Position numbers and translations under genes: made by a program. Below, in pieces: positions 17,706 through 27,090 of a stretch of DNA of 64,000 nt. The stretch is from Anaeroplasma sp902783745. GTDB lineage: Bacteria > Bacillota_I > Bacilli_A > Acholeplasmatales > Anaeroplasmataceae. The stretch's first letter is position 1. Every line of letters starts with the position of its first letter. The notes under the pieces were generated by a model. The model made no database searches. It worked only from the letters and a program-made list of their open reading frames with translations, and was not told the origin of the DNA. The stretch is from contig CAMOKL010000005.1 in the NCBI GenBank assembly GCA_946617655.1, positions 6,094 to 70,093 on the forward strand. Direction: 5' to 3'.

Positions 17706-19091
17706 CTAAAATAAGCTAAATAATAATCCAGCAAGACCATAATAAATTAATAATGCTGTAATATCATTAATTGTTGTAATAAATGGACCTGATGCAACTG
17801 CAGGGTCTACATGAATCTTCATAAAGAATAAAGGCATAATTGTACCAATCATTGAAGATACAGCCATAGCTGTAAGTAAGGCAATACCAACAATTCCAGA
17901 ACCCTTTAATGCGTTAGCCCAATTGAAATCAGCGCCCTGTATAACGCCATTCTTTGTAATAAATAAATATAATAAAACAAAGCCAAATGATAAAACACCA
18001 AGAATTAAACCGTTGATTAAACCAACTCTTAATTCTTTAAATATTGCTTTTACTACTTGTTTTTTAGATATTTCATTCGTTGATATCAAACGAATTGTAA
18101 CTGCTAAAGATTGAGTACCAGAGTTACCTGCCATATCTAATACAATAGTTTGGAAGAATACTATAATAGGTAATGCTGCAACAACAGCTTCAAATCCAGA
18201 CATTGTAAAAGATTGAACAAATCCTAATACTAATAATACTAAAAGCCAAGGTATTCTTTTCTTAACTGATTGAAATACAGATTCACCAACTTCTTCTTCC
18301 TCGGTTAAACCTGCAAGCTTTGCGTAATCTTCTTGCATTTCAGCATTAGAAATCTCTGTAACGTCATCCTGTGTAATAACACCAATTAAGCAATTATTTT
18401 CATCAACAATTGGATATGTATCCATTGCGTACTCTTTTAAATCTTCAATACAATCTTCAATCTTAGTTGTTGCTAAAAATGAAGGATAGTTATGCTTCAT
18501 AATATCCTTAATATCAGTACCATTTCTTGCAATAATTAAATCTCTTAATTCAATAACACCTAACAAATGTTCCTGCTTATCTACTACATATATATTTGAA
18601 ACATTATCATTTTCTGCAGCTTGATCAATAACCTTCTTCATTGCAACCTTAACTGAGTCTGTTTCAAAAATTGTAATATAGTTATTGGTCATTTCTGAAC
18701 CAATCATATCATCATCGAACTTAATAATATCTTTAATATCATTAACTGCTTCTTTATCCATTAAGGCAACAATTTGTTCCTTTTGTTCATCTTCTAGTTC
18801 CTCTAATACGTCAATCGCATCATCGGCATCCATTGATTCAATAATGTCTGCAGCTTGATCTGGTTTTAAGTCTGAAACTACATCTCCAATATCATCAGTG
18901 TGAAGTAATACATCACCCGCAGCCTCAGTACCTAATATACGGAATATCTCTTTACGTTCATTCTCGTCCATTTCATCAATGATATCTGCAATATCACTTT
19001 CATGATATTGTAAAAGCTTTTCTCGCTTTTTTTCTTCCGGTAGCTCAGAGTCCAATATTTCTTTAATTTCTGCTTGATAATCTCTTTCCAT
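17706..19091 (-). CDS. mgtE: Magnesium transporter MgtE
   Basis: 461 residues with the full MgtE layout: N domain of acidic helical repeats (about 1-125, including LKPDQAADIIESMDADDAIDVLEEL), two CBS domains (about 130-250, e.g. GVIELRDLIIARNGT and PIVDENNCLIGVITQDDV), then five membrane helices (about 280-461) containing LDMAGNSGTQSLAVTIR and DPAVASGPFITTINDITALLIYYG. The channel is gated by Mg binding to the N/CBS domains. RBS CGGAGG is close to the ATG. The upstream region is too short and lacks M-box sequence, so no Mg riboswitch is called. Confidence 0.96.
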   Translation of the reverse strand: MERDYQAEIKEILDSELPEEKKREKLLQYHESDIADIIDEMDENERKEIFRILGTEAAGDVLLHTDDIGDVVSDLKPDQAADIIESMDADDAIDVLEELEDEQKEQIVALMDKEAVNDIKDIIKFDDDMIGSEMTNNYITIFETDSVKVAMKKVIDQAAENDNVSNIYVVDKQEHLLGVIELRDLIIARNGTDIKDIMKHNYPSFLATTKIEDCIEDLKEYAMDTYPIVDENNCLIGVITQDDVTEISNAEMQEDYAKLAGLTEEEEVGESVFQSVKKRIPWLLVLLVLGFVQSFTMSGFEAVVAALPIIVFFQTIVLDMAGNSGTQSLAVTIRLISTNEISKKQVVKAIFKELRVGLINGLILGVLSFGFVLLYLFITKNGVIQGADFNWANALKGSGIVGIALLTAMAVSSMIGTIMPLFFMKIHVDPAVASGPFITTINDITALLIYYGLAGLLFSLF

Positions 19092-19243
19092 ATTTGCACC
19101 TCCGATTACTAGAATAATAATACGCTATAATTTTATCACAATTTATCTTAAAAAAAACCTATTAAATAATATTTTTAATTATATTAAAAGCTATATAGAT
19201 AGCATTTTCATTTTAATTGGTGTAAAAGTTTTTCATTTTATGC

Positions 19244-19272
19244 TTGAAAAAATTTTTTATATGATATATAAT
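19244..19272 (+). promoter_or_regulatory. Promoter of tRNA-Arg
   Basis: TTGAAA, 17 bases, TATAAT, 13 bases before the mature tRNA 5' end. Confidence 0.85.
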
Positions 19273-19285
19273 GAACGGGCGTGAT

Positions 19286-19362
<77 letters not shown>

Positions 19363-19374
19363 TCTAAAAAATCA

Positions 19375-19398
19375 AGAGGTCGTAGGACCTCTTTTTTT
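19375..19398 (+). terminator. tRNA-Arg terminator
   Basis: AGAGGTC-gtag-GACCTCT followed by a T run, 12 bases after the tRNA. Confidence 0.9.
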
Positions 19399-19460
19399 TA
19401 TTTGTAAAAATAAAGATGTTGAAACATACTAATCTTGTTACACTCAATTAAACCAAAATA

Positions 19461-19482
19461 AAAAGGGATTCAATCCCTTTTT
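19461..19482 (-). terminator. Terminator of the zinc-ribbon membrane gene
   Basis: AAAAGGGATT/AATCCCTTTT palindrome abutting the stop codon. It is symmetric, so it can work in both directions. Confidence 0.75.
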
Positions 19483-19483
19483 A

Positions 19484-19912
19484 CTAATAATATAAATGTA
19501 AAACACCTGTTGCAACTAATGAAGCTGATATAAATATTAGCACCACTGCTAAGCAAGATATAACTAATCCAAAAATCGCAATTACTTTATTTGATTTTTT
19601 TAATACTAAGCCAATAAGACTTAATATAAGTGTAAGAATAGGTAATACAGTAAATCCACTATGTGTACCAACAAACACCGCTCTAGAGACATTAGCTGAA
19701 CTCCATAAATATAGAAGTTCAATAAACATCCATATAAATGTTATAGAGCTAAATACAATAATAAATATATTATTTAAAGTTCTTTGTCTTAATAATAATT
19801 CATCTTGATGCATCTCAGGATTATTTTCCTTGATTTCTAATTCCAAACCACACTTATCACAAAATAATGATTCATCCTTAAATACTTTTCCACACTTTGT
19901 ACAAATTTTCAT
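19484..19912 (-). CDS. Zinc-ribbon membrane protein
   Basis: 142 residues. An N-terminal zinc ribbon (CTKCGKVF...FCDKCGLEL, residues 4-25) is followed by an acidic linker and three predicted membrane helices (about 48-70, 82-106, 111-138). Such ribbon-plus-helices proteins are common in Bacillota with no fixed function. RBS GGAGG precedes the ATG. It is downstream of and cotranscribed with the 92-residue membrane protein (33-base gap). Confidence 0.75.
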   Translation of the reverse strand: MKICTKCGKVFKDESLFCDKCGLELEIKENNPEMHQDELLLRQRTLNNIFIIVFSSITFIWMFIELLYLWSSANVSRAVFVGTHSGFTVLPILTLILSLIGLVLKKSNKVIAIFGLVISCLAVVLIFISASLVATGVLHLYY

Positions 19913-19945
19913 ATTAAATTTCCTCCATAAAACTACACTATTAAA

Positions 19946-20224
19946 TTATTTTTTGGTTTTTGTATTTTTATTAGCAACTAAAAACATTATTACTAATATA
20001 ATAGATAGAGTGGCTAAAATTACAGTTGATATCCATTCAAATTGTGATGGAATAACTGTTAAAAATAATACTCCTAATGTGATAAAAACAACTCCAAAAA
20101 TTATAACGATAATATTAAATAATAAATCCTTTTTATTTGCAATATTAATCGTACCATAAATTAATAAAATTATGCCTATCACTATAGAGGCAATATTGTA
20201 AAAATAATTCATAAAAATGCACAT
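19946..20224 (-). CDS. Small membrane protein
   Basis: 92 residues with three hydrophobic helices (about 8-28, 35-58, 65-83) and a basic tail (KNTKTKK). No family recognised. The ATG at 20224 has only a weak AGAAAG upstream. The next ATG at 20212 has none, so the start is uncertain by four residues. First gene of a two-gene unit with the zinc-ribbon protein. Confidence 0.6.
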   Translation of the reverse strand: MCIFMNYFYNIASIVIGIILLIYGTINIANKKDLLFNIIVIIFGVVFITLGVLFLTVIPSQFEWISTVILATLSIILVIMFLVANKNTKTKK

Positions 20225-20324
20225 TCTTTCTAATTTTTTTAGGCTTTTAAAATAAAATTCACAACAATATTAGCATATTTTCAAAAAAAATAAAACTTTT
20301 TCTATGTTATTTTATAAATAAGCA

Positions 20325-20353
20325 CTTTAATTTTATTTTCATAGTAGTATAAT
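20325..20353 (+). promoter_or_regulatory. Candidate promoter of ilvE
   Basis: CTTTAA, 17 bases, TATAAT (20348-20353), 36 bases before the ATG. Good -10, poor -35, which may indicate activator dependence. Confidence 0.5.
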
Positions 20354-20388
20354 AAGAGTATAGTTTTTGAAAAAGAGGTAAAGAGAAT

Positions 20389-21471
20389 ATGTTAAATATT
20401 AGATTTGAAAAAGCTCCTAAGCTTAAAGAAAAGCCAGATCAAAACAATTTAGGCTTTGGTAAGTATTACACAGACTATATGTTCGTTATGGACTGGTATA
20501 AGGGCAAAGGATTTGTTGATCCAAGAATCGTACCATACGCTCCAATCCCAATGGATCCTGCATGCTTAGTATTACACTATGCACAAGAAACATTCGAAGG
20601 AATGAAGGCTTATAGAACAAAGGATAATAGAATTTTATTATTCCGTCCTGAAATGAACGCAAAGAGATTCCAAACATCTAACCGTCGTTTATGTATGCCT
20701 GAAGTACCTGTTGAAGATTTCGTACAAGCAGTTAAAGAATTAGTTAAGGTTGAAAAAGATTGGGTACCATCAGCACCTAATACTTCATTATATATTAGAC
20801 CATTCATGTTCGCATATCAACCAAAGCTTGGTGTTCATGATTCAGAACATTATCTATTTATGATAATTTTATCACCAGTTGGTTCTTATTATAAGGAAGG
20901 CTTAAAGCCAGTTAAGATTTATGTTGAAGAAAACATGGTAAGAGCTGTTACAGGTGGTACAGGATTTACTAAGTGTGGTGGTAACTATGCTTCTTCTATC
21001 TTAGCTCAAATTGAAGCTGAAGCTAAGGGTTATTCTCAAGTTTTATGGCTTGATGGTGTACACAAGAAGTACATTGAAGAAGTTGGTACAATGAATGTTA
21101 TGTTTAAGGTTAATGGAGAAATCTATACAGCTCCTGCAGAATTAGGTAAGGGTTCAGTATTACCTGGTGTAACTCGTGATTCTATGATTCACTTATTAAG
21201 AGATAAGGGTTATGTTGTACATGATACTGAAGAAGATAGATTATCTATTGATGATTTATTAAAGGCTGCAAAGGAAGGCAAGCTTGAAGAAGCATTCGGT
21301 ACTGGTACTGCTGCTGTTATTTCACCTATCGGTGTATTAGCATACCAAGATAAAGTATTCTTCAATAACGAAAACATTGGACCTGTATCTCAAATGTTAT
21401 TCGATACATTAACAGGTATTCAATGGGGTAAGTTAGAAGATAAGTTCGGTTGGACAGTTGAAGTTAAATAA
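20389..21471 (+). CDS. ilvE: Branched-chain amino acid aminotransferase
   Basis: PLP enzyme that transfers amino groups between glutamate and Val/Leu/Ile keto acids. 360 residues, the length of the BCAT2-like fold-type IV group. Motifs: HYAQETFEGMKAYR, LFRPEMNAKRF, SLYIRPFMFA, the Schiff-base lysine in GGTGFTKCGGNYA (about 195), LDGVHKKYIEEVGTMN and GTGTAAVISPIG. No other branched-chain pathway gene is near. It uses glutamate, which the nitrogen locus supplies. The leader is short, with no T-box. Confidence 0.96.
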   Translation: MLNIRFEKAPKLKEKPDQNNLGFGKYYTDYMFVMDWYKGKGFVDPRIVPYAPIPMDPACLVLHYAQETFEGMKAYRTKDNRILLFRPEMNAKRFQTSNRRLCMPEVPVEDFVQAVKELVKVEKDWVPSAPNTSLYIRPFMFAYQPKLGVHDSEHYLFMIILSPVGSYYKEGLKPVKIYVEENMVRAVTGGTGFTKCGGNYASSILAQIEAEAKGYSQVLWLDGVHKKYIEEVGTMNVMFKVNGEIYTAPAELGKGSVLPGVTRDSMIHLLRDKGYVVHDTEEDRLSIDDLLKAAKEGKLEEAFGTGTAAVISPIGVLAYQDKVFFNNENIGPVSQMLFDTLTGIQWGKLEDKFGWTVEVK

Positions 21472-21473
21472 TA

Positions 21474-21497
21474 AGAGAGGATCATTCCTCTCTTTTT
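21474..21497 (+). terminator. ilvE terminator
   Basis: AGAGAGG-atcatt-CCTCTCT followed by T4, two bases after the double stop TAATAA. Confidence 0.85.
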
Positions 21498-21506
21498 AAA
21501 TACAAA

Positions 21507-21551
21507 AAGCTTTGAAGTATCATTTTATTTTACTTGATATCTTCAAAGCTT
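21507..21551 (-). terminator. Terminator of the M16C peptidase operon
   Basis: AAGCTTTGAAG.TATC pairs with GATA.CTTCAAAGCTT around a 15-base AT loop, with A/T runs on both sides. It can back up ilvE termination and end the convergent operon. Confidence 0.75.
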
Positions 21552-21559
21552 TTTTCTTA

Positions 21560-24436
21560 TTATTTAACTAAATTTCTAACCTCAGTAAATAAATTCTTAT
21601 TATCCTCAATTTGATTCTTATTACCAATTGTACAAATATTATTATAAGCTAGTGCTTCCTTAAATATTGGCGCTAAAGATTTTAAATCCTCTTGAGTTGC
21701 GTTTAATATTTCTTTTCTTATTTTTAATTCTTCATCATATGTTGTATTAGAAATATAATCACGCTGAGCCTTATCACCCTTAGCCTTATTATGTAATACA
21801 ACTTCTAAATTACCAAAAGTACCAATCTTATAACTCATAAGCTCATCATCACTAATATTTGTAATTTCATTAATATATGACTCTATATTATTATAAGTAT
21901 CATATGTTTCTTTAATCTTAGGATCTCTATATGATGCAAATGAAATATAACCGTTTCTTGTAATTTGTAAGAAGCATCCATATGCGCCAGACTTAACTCT
22001 TACATTCATCCATAAATAATCCATTGAAATAATATTATTAATCAATGCCATTGAACCATTATATTCCATACTAAACTTACCAACACTAGAATTAAAGTTA
22101 ACGTCAAAATCAGTTAAAATTGCCTCTTTTGATGGCTTTTCTTTATAATCAATTAAATCATAGAATGATTTATCAAATAACATCTTATTAAATGAATTTG
22201 AAGCTTTTGCGGCATAATCTAGATCTTTTTTCTCACAAGTTATACCACAAATAAATCCCTTCTTAGAATATAATCTTAATACTTCTTTTAAATTATATAC
22301 AATATCCTTACTTAAATTATCAAAATCATTTAAAAGCTCAGTAATAAAATCTAAATATCCAATTCCTGATGTAATATCTCTATTATAAGAATTCAAGCTA
22401 ATTCTTGATAATGCTCTTAAAGATGCAACTCTATGTCCTTGACCAGAAATACTATGTTGTAATTCAACCTTAATTTGAGACATCTTCTCTTTAATTCTTG
22501 ATATATCATCTAAATTAGAATTAAACGCAATATTTTCTAATAATTCTTCAGCCTTAGTACTATTAACATTAATACATGCAAAAGATAATGTTAAATATGT
22601 TAAAGGCTTAAAATCCTTACCTGATGTTATATATAGACCAAATGAAATACCACCTGTTTCATCTAATATCTTATTATTTAATTCCTGGTAAGTATATTTA
22701 TCAGTAGATAGATATTTCATTAAATCACAATAAAGTGATACATACTTTAGCATATTCTCATCTAATGATGTTATATCTATATAATATGTATTATATATGA
22801 TACCATTAGTATGATAATCACTATATAAAACCTTATAAGCTTTATCATAAACCTCTAAATTAAGCTTTTCAGGTTCAGGATTAATATCTTCTTTCTTTAA
22901 CATAGGAAGCTTATCTAATGCTTCTTTTGTATCAACTTCACTTTGATATTTTAATAAATTCTTTTTATCTAGAATTAAAGCATTTAATTCTTCTTTTGAT
23001 AAAGAATTCTTATATTCATTAAGCTTATTCTTTAATTTATTTGCCTCTTCTTTAGCTATAGTATTAGATGGCTTTAATACAACAATTGCCTTATGCTTAT
23101 TTAATAAAATATTTTTCTTTATTAATTCTTCAAAAAATCCTTTAGATAAATCATCCTTTAATTCCTTAAAATACTTTAACATAATAAGCTTATCAAAAGG
23201 CATATCATCATCATAAAGCCAGCTTGTAAGCATAGTTAATGATATTTCAAGTCCTCTTGGGAATGATGCAGTAAAATAAGATTCTCTTGCTTTAAACTCG
23301 GCATTATTAATTATGGATAATATAGCATCATGATTTAATCCCTTATTAGATAATTCAGTTAATGTTTCATTAATAGTGTTCTTAAATAAATCTAATTTAT
23401 CACTATCGCTTCCTAAAGCCTCAATAATTAAAATAGGTTGAAGCAATCCATCATCGAATGTAAAATCAATATCTTTTGCGATATTAAGACTTAAAAGCTT
23501 ATCATATAATGGAGAACCAGGTAATCCAAGTAAATGCTTCAATAATATCTGCATACCAAGACATTCTTTTACATTTAATGTTGATGGTAGGGCAAGGTTA
23601 TATGTTAAAAATGTATTATTTTTTAGCTCATCTGATGGATAATAATCAACTACATTAATATCATATGGAGCTTGATATTTTAATTTAGTATCAAAATCTA
23701 TTACATCATATTTAGATAGATATTCTTTATCTAAATATTCTAATCTTTCATTAAAATCCATATTTCCATATAGATAAATATATGAATTAGATGGATGATA
23801 ATATTTCTTATGGAAATTAATAAATTCCTCATATGTTAAATCAGGTATATATTTAGGATCACCACCTGATTCTAATCCATATTGTGTATCTTTAAATAAT
23901 GAATGCATAATATTTCTTAATAAAACATCATTAGGATCACTAAATGCACCCTTCATTTCATTATAAACTACACCATTATATTTTAATTCAGAATCTATAC
24001 TATCTATATCATAATGCCATCCTTCTTGCATGAATATTTCCTTATGATTATAGATTTGTGGATTTAATACTGCATCCATATAAATATCCATTAAATTACA
24101 AAAATCCTTCATATTCTTAGATGCAACAGGATAACATGTTTTATCAGGGAATGTAAATGCATTTAAGAAAGTATTTAAGCTTTTCTTTAGCATTTCAACA
24201 AAAGGATCCTTAACTGGATACTTCTTTGAACCACATAAAACTGAATGCTCTAATATATGAGTTAGACCACAGTTATTAATTGGTGGTGTACGAAATGCTA
24301 TATTAAATACTTTATTATCATCATCATTTTTTACTAAACATATTCTTGCACCTGATTTAATATGCTTATAAATTTCAACCTCACTATTTATTTCATCAAT
24401 AAATTCTTTTTTTATAAATTCATAATTTTTATACAT
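21560..24436 (-). CDS. M16C zinc metallopeptidase (PreP/Cym1-like)
   Basis: 958 residues, the full length of presequence-protease-type M16C enzymes, which degrade small unfolded peptides in a closed chamber. The inverted zinc motif HILEH (about residue 60) is followed by SVLCGSKKYPVKDPFVEMLKKSLNTFLNA. The third zinc ligand is in YNEMKGAFSDP. The C-terminal half carries the second M16 pair (SGQGHRV, VKSGAYGCF). No signal peptide, so cytoplasmic. It begins 8 bases after the RNA methyltransferase gene, in the same operon. Confidence 0.93.
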   Translation of the reverse strand: MYKNYEFIKKEFIDEINSEVEIYKHIKSGARICLVKNDDDNKVFNIAFRTPPINNCGLTHILEHSVLCGSKKYPVKDPFVEMLKKSLNTFLNAFTFPDKTCYPVASKNMKDFCNLMDIYMDAVLNPQIYNHKEIFMQEGWHYDIDSIDSELKYNGVVYNEMKGAFSDPNDVLLRNIMHSLFKDTQYGLESGGDPKYIPDLTYEEFINFHKKYYHPSNSYIYLYGNMDFNERLEYLDKEYLSKYDVIDFDTKLKYQAPYDINVVDYYPSDELKNNTFLTYNLALPSTLNVKECLGMQILLKHLLGLPGSPLYDKLLSLNIAKDIDFTFDDGLLQPILIIEALGSDSDKLDLFKNTINETLTELSNKGLNHDAILSIINNAEFKARESYFTASFPRGLEISLTMLTSWLYDDDMPFDKLIMLKYFKELKDDLSKGFFEELIKKNILLNKHKAIVVLKPSNTIAKEEANKLKNKLNEYKNSLSKEELNALILDKKNLLKYQSEVDTKEALDKLPMLKKEDINPEPEKLNLEVYDKAYKVLYSDYHTNGIIYNTYYIDITSLDENMLKYVSLYCDLMKYLSTDKYTYQELNNKILDETGGISFGLYITSGKDFKPLTYLTLSFACINVNSTKAEELLENIAFNSNLDDISRIKEKMSQIKVELQHSISGQGHRVASLRALSRISLNSYNRDITSGIGYLDFITELLNDFDNLSKDIVYNLKEVLRLYSKKGFICGITCEKKDLDYAAKASNSFNKMLFDKSFYDLIDYKEKPSKEAILTDFDVNFNSSVGKFSMEYNGSMALINNIISMDYLWMNVRVKSGAYGCFLQITRNGYISFASYRDPKIKETYDTYNNIESYINEITNISDDELMSYKIGTFGNLEVVLHNKAKGDKAQRDYISNTTYDEELKIRKEILNATQEDLKSLAPIFKEALAYNNICTIGNKNQIEDNKNLFTEVRNLVK

Positions 24437-24444
24437 ATAAGCTC

Positions 24445-25335
24445 CTATCTTAACTTCTTTATTTTAGCTATAAAAAAACCTTCATAATTAGTAGATGGTT
24501 TTATAGTTAATACCTTATCTAAACTAGATTCTAATAAACAAGCCTCATCTATATTTATATTTATATCTTCTAATACTACATTCTTATTTAAAACAGTTTT
24601 TACTACTTCTTCATTTTCTTCTTTTAAAATTGAACATGTAGAATATACCATTGATGATCCTGGTTTTAGAATTTCGATTGCTTTTTTCAATAAAGCCTTT
24701 TGAGTTTTTGCTGAATTCTTCACTAAAAGTAATGAAAAATATGATAAATCTTTATTATTTTCAATATTAATAGTACCACTACCACTACATGGTGCATCAA
24801 GTAATATAGAATCAAATCTAAAAAATGAATCAAGCTTTCTTGCATCAGTAAGCATAACATTTATATTCTTACATCCTAAATGTGATAAATTATATTTTAA
24901 TTTTTCACATCTAATTTTATTTTCTTCACAAGCCATAATATTAGATAAATTATTTACTATTTGTGCAATCTCAGATGTTTTACCTCCAGGGGCAGCACAC
25001 ATATCTAATATATCCATATTCTTATCTAAATCTAGGACTAATGGTGGAATTTGAGATGATATAGATTGTAAATATATCTTCCCTTCTTTAAATAAATCTA
25101 GATTCATAAGCTCTTGATTTGATGAATCTACTAAATAAGAAAAATCAGATATATCTACCTTATGATATTTTATATTAAGCTTATCTAAGCTAGATAAAAC
25201 TTGATCTTTACTACTAAGTAATGTGTTTATTCTAAACGCATTACTTCTTTTTTTCATCATGTTTTCTATTATTTCTTGATAACAAGATGGATATTCATTT
25301 TTTATTAAATTAATATATTCTTCTTTTGTTATCAT
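24445..25335 (-). CDS. NOL1/NOP2/Sun-family RNA m5C methyltransferase
   Basis: 296 residues, shorter than RsmB or RsmF (about 440-480). The SAM motif LDMCAAPGGKTSEIA, DAPCSGSGT with one catalytic Cys and VYSTCSI with the other are all present. The extra C-terminal RNA-binding extension of RsmF is absent, and the N-terminal part is a short PUA/FMU-like segment. Target probably 16S rRNA or tRNA, not decidable here. It lies between yolD (35-base gap) and the peptidase gene. Confidence 0.88.
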   Translation of the reverse strand: MITKEEYINLIKNEYPSCYQEIIENMMKKRSNAFRINTLLSSKDQVLSSLDKLNIKYHKVDISDFSYLVDSSNQELMNLDLFKEGKIYLQSISSQIPPLVLDLDKNMDILDMCAAPGGKTSEIAQIVNNLSNIMACEENKIRCEKLKYNLSHLGCKNINVMLTDARKLDSFFRFDSILLDAPCSGSGTINIENNKDLSYFSLLLVKNSAKTQKALLKKAIEILKPGSSMVYSTCSILKEENEEVVKTVLNKNVVLEDININIDEACLLESSLDKVLTIKPSTNYEGFFIAKIKKLR

Positions 25336-25370
25336 ATGTGACTCCTAAAAACATAAAAATTATACCATAA

Positions 25371-25724
25371 TTATATATTTAATTCATCATCTAGTATCTC
25401 AATTTCTGATATATCATCTATAATTATCTTATCTTTTATTACCATAATGAATCTATCATTAATATTCATTTTAGTAAATACACCTGTTTTTTCTATATAA
25501 CATTTTTCTTTAGTATTGTAAAATACTACCCTTATAAGCATTCCTTTTTTTAAAGATGATAAAACATTATTAATATCCTTTAAATCTTCTTCTGATAATA
25601 TTCTTACATCTTCTTTTTTCTTGTCTTGTGCTTTACTCTTTAATAAATCACGAAAGCCTTCTAATGCATCAAATGGTAAGAATATTTTAGCTCTTTTTTC
25701 AATCGTCATCTTCTGTCTTGGCAT
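25371..25724 (-). CDS. YolD-like protein
   Basis: 117 residues from ATG 25724 (MPRQKMTIEKRAKIFLPFDALEGFRDLL), chosen because GGAGG lies five bases upstream. YolD-like proteins are usually encoded beside UvrX/ImpB-type Y-polymerases and are thought to act as UmuD-like partners. The C-terminal strands (GVFTKMNINDRFIMVIKDKIII) fit the family's small barrel. The start lies inside the end of the polymerase gene (26-bp overlap), indicating coupled translation. Confidence 0.85.
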   Translation of the reverse strand: MPRQKMTIEKRAKIFLPFDALEGFRDLLKSKAQDKKKEDVRILSEEDLKDINNVLSSLKKGMLIRVVFYNTKEKCYIEKTGVFTKMNINDRFIMVIKDKIIIDDISEIEILDDELNI

Positions 25725-26970
25725 TGTGACCTCCAATAAGGCAATTTCTTTGACGTTGTGTTGCACCATCACATAAATCCATTGCCTTTAAAATACTGTT
25801 TTTACCATATTTTTCTTTTAAATCATTTATAGTACGTGATAAATTTCTTTCCTTTTCTACTTCATCATATGATGTAAATAAATCTAAGTGTTCTTCTTTC
25901 TCAGGATAAACATTACCACATGAAATACCTATTCTTATAATTTCTAAATCTCTTATAGTTGTTTTATCATACATTTCTTGAAAGTATGGTAAAAGTTTTG
26001 TATAAACATTTGTAAGAATAGATAATGTTTTAGAACCACCTGTTCCTTCATAATCTCTATATCCTATATATAAAGATATCATATTAGTAACAAGATGCTT
26101 CTTAATTAATTGTAATGATAATGTTTCAACCATTTCAGATAATACAACTCTTGTTTTAGTATAGTCATATCCACAGTGTAATAATTGTGATTGAGATAAT
26201 GACATAGACTGTCTTTTATATGATTTTATATCTTTTATTGTAACAGGTTCTATACCTTTAGCATGATCTATTATTATTTCAGCGTTAACACCAAATTCTT
26301 TATATAATAAATCTTCTGGTACATATAATATATCTCTCATACAAGATACGTGATATTTAGCTAATCTTTTAGCTGTACCATTAGATATCATCCAAAAATC
26401 TGTGATAGGCTTATGATCTAAAAGTTCTTCTTTATATGTCTTTTCATCTAATATACCTATATTATCCTTTTTATGCTTAGAATAAATATCTAACGCAATC
26501 TTAGCTAAAAATAAGTTAGTACCTACTCCCGCTGTTGCGGTAATATGTAGGTTATTATATATTTTTCTCATTAACGCTTTTGCAAGCTTTTCTGCGGTTG
26601 TATTATATAATTTCAAGTAATCTGTTACATCAATAAACATTTCATCTATTGAATATGGATGGATATCTTCTTCTGAAAAATAGCATAAATATATTTCATA
26701 TATTTTTGCAGAATATTCCATATATTTCATCATTCTTGGCATTGCGGCAATATATTTAACGTTATCTGGTATTTCAAATAGACGACATCTATTATGTATT
26801 CCTAGCGCCTTTAAAGCTGGAGTTATTGCAAGGCATATTGCCCCCTTGCCTCTTGATGCGTCCGCAACAACAAGATTAGTCTTAAATGGGTCTAATCCTC
26901 TTTCAGCACATTCTACAGAGGCATAAAATGTTTTTAAATCAATGATAATATACCATTTATCATTATTCAT
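25699..26970 (-). CDS. Y-family DNA polymerase (UvrX/ImpB-type)
   Basis: 423 residues; translesion synthesis. Palm motifs: IIIDLKTFYASVECAERG (metal Asp), later PYSIDEMFIDVT with the catalytic SIDE, and TATAGVGTNLFLAKIALD. The C-terminal LDLFTSYDEVEKERNLSRTINDLKEKYG and GATQRQRNCLIGGH are typical of the UvrX/YqjW group rather than DinB. Ends with TGA, the clearest TGA stop in the window. RBS AAGGAGG. I see no LexA box upstream. Confidence 0.93.
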   Translation of the reverse strand: MNNDKWYIIIDLKTFYASVECAERGLDPFKTNLVVADASRGKGAICLAITPALKALGIHNRCRLFEIPDNVKYIAAMPRMMKYMEYSAKIYEIYLCYFSEEDIHPYSIDEMFIDVTDYLKLYNTTAEKLAKALMRKIYNNLHITATAGVGTNLFLAKIALDIYSKHKKDNIGILDEKTYKEELLDHKPITDFWMISNGTAKRLAKYHVSCMRDILYVPEDLLYKEFGVNAEIIIDHAKGIEPVTIKDIKSYKRQSMSLSQSQLLHCGYDYTKTRVVLSEMVETLSLQLIKKHLVTNMISLYIGYRDYEGTGGSKTLSILTNVYTKLLPYFQEMYDKTTIRDLEIIRIGISCGNVYPEKEEHLDLFTSYDEVEKERNLSRTINDLKEKYGKNSILKAMDLCDGATQRQRNCLIGGHNAKTEDDD

Positions 26971-27048
26971 TTTATCGCCTCCTTTAAGTATATATATTTT
27001 AGCATAATTTTATAAAAATACTTATTACAATAAATAATAGGCCTATAA

Positions 27049-27082
27049 CAAAATAAAAATTAGGGACATCATGCGATGTCCC
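27049..27082 (-). terminator. ddh terminator
   Basis: On the minus strand, GGGACATC-gcat-GATGTCCC, then TAATTTTTATTTTG. Confidence 0.88.
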
Positions 27083-27090
27083 TTAGTATT

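Noticed and set aside
19092..19243. Mg riboswitch (M-box) upstream of mgtE
   Set aside because: The region is short and AT-rich, without the conserved M-box blocks or a terminator hairpin.
20225..20388. T-box or other amino acid riboswitch upstream of ilvE
   Set aside because: No T-box sequence (AGGGTGGNACCGCG) or leader terminator is present and the leader is only about 30 bases.
25699..25701. Reassigned TGA (mycoplasma-type code) because TGA stops are rare and the DNA is very AT-rich
   Set aside because: The Y-polymerase gene ends with TGA exactly at its family C-terminus, and long genes contain no internal TGA.
26971..27048. LexA-type operator upstream of the Y-family polymerase
   Set aside because: No CGAAC..GTTCG-like palindrome is present in this stretch.
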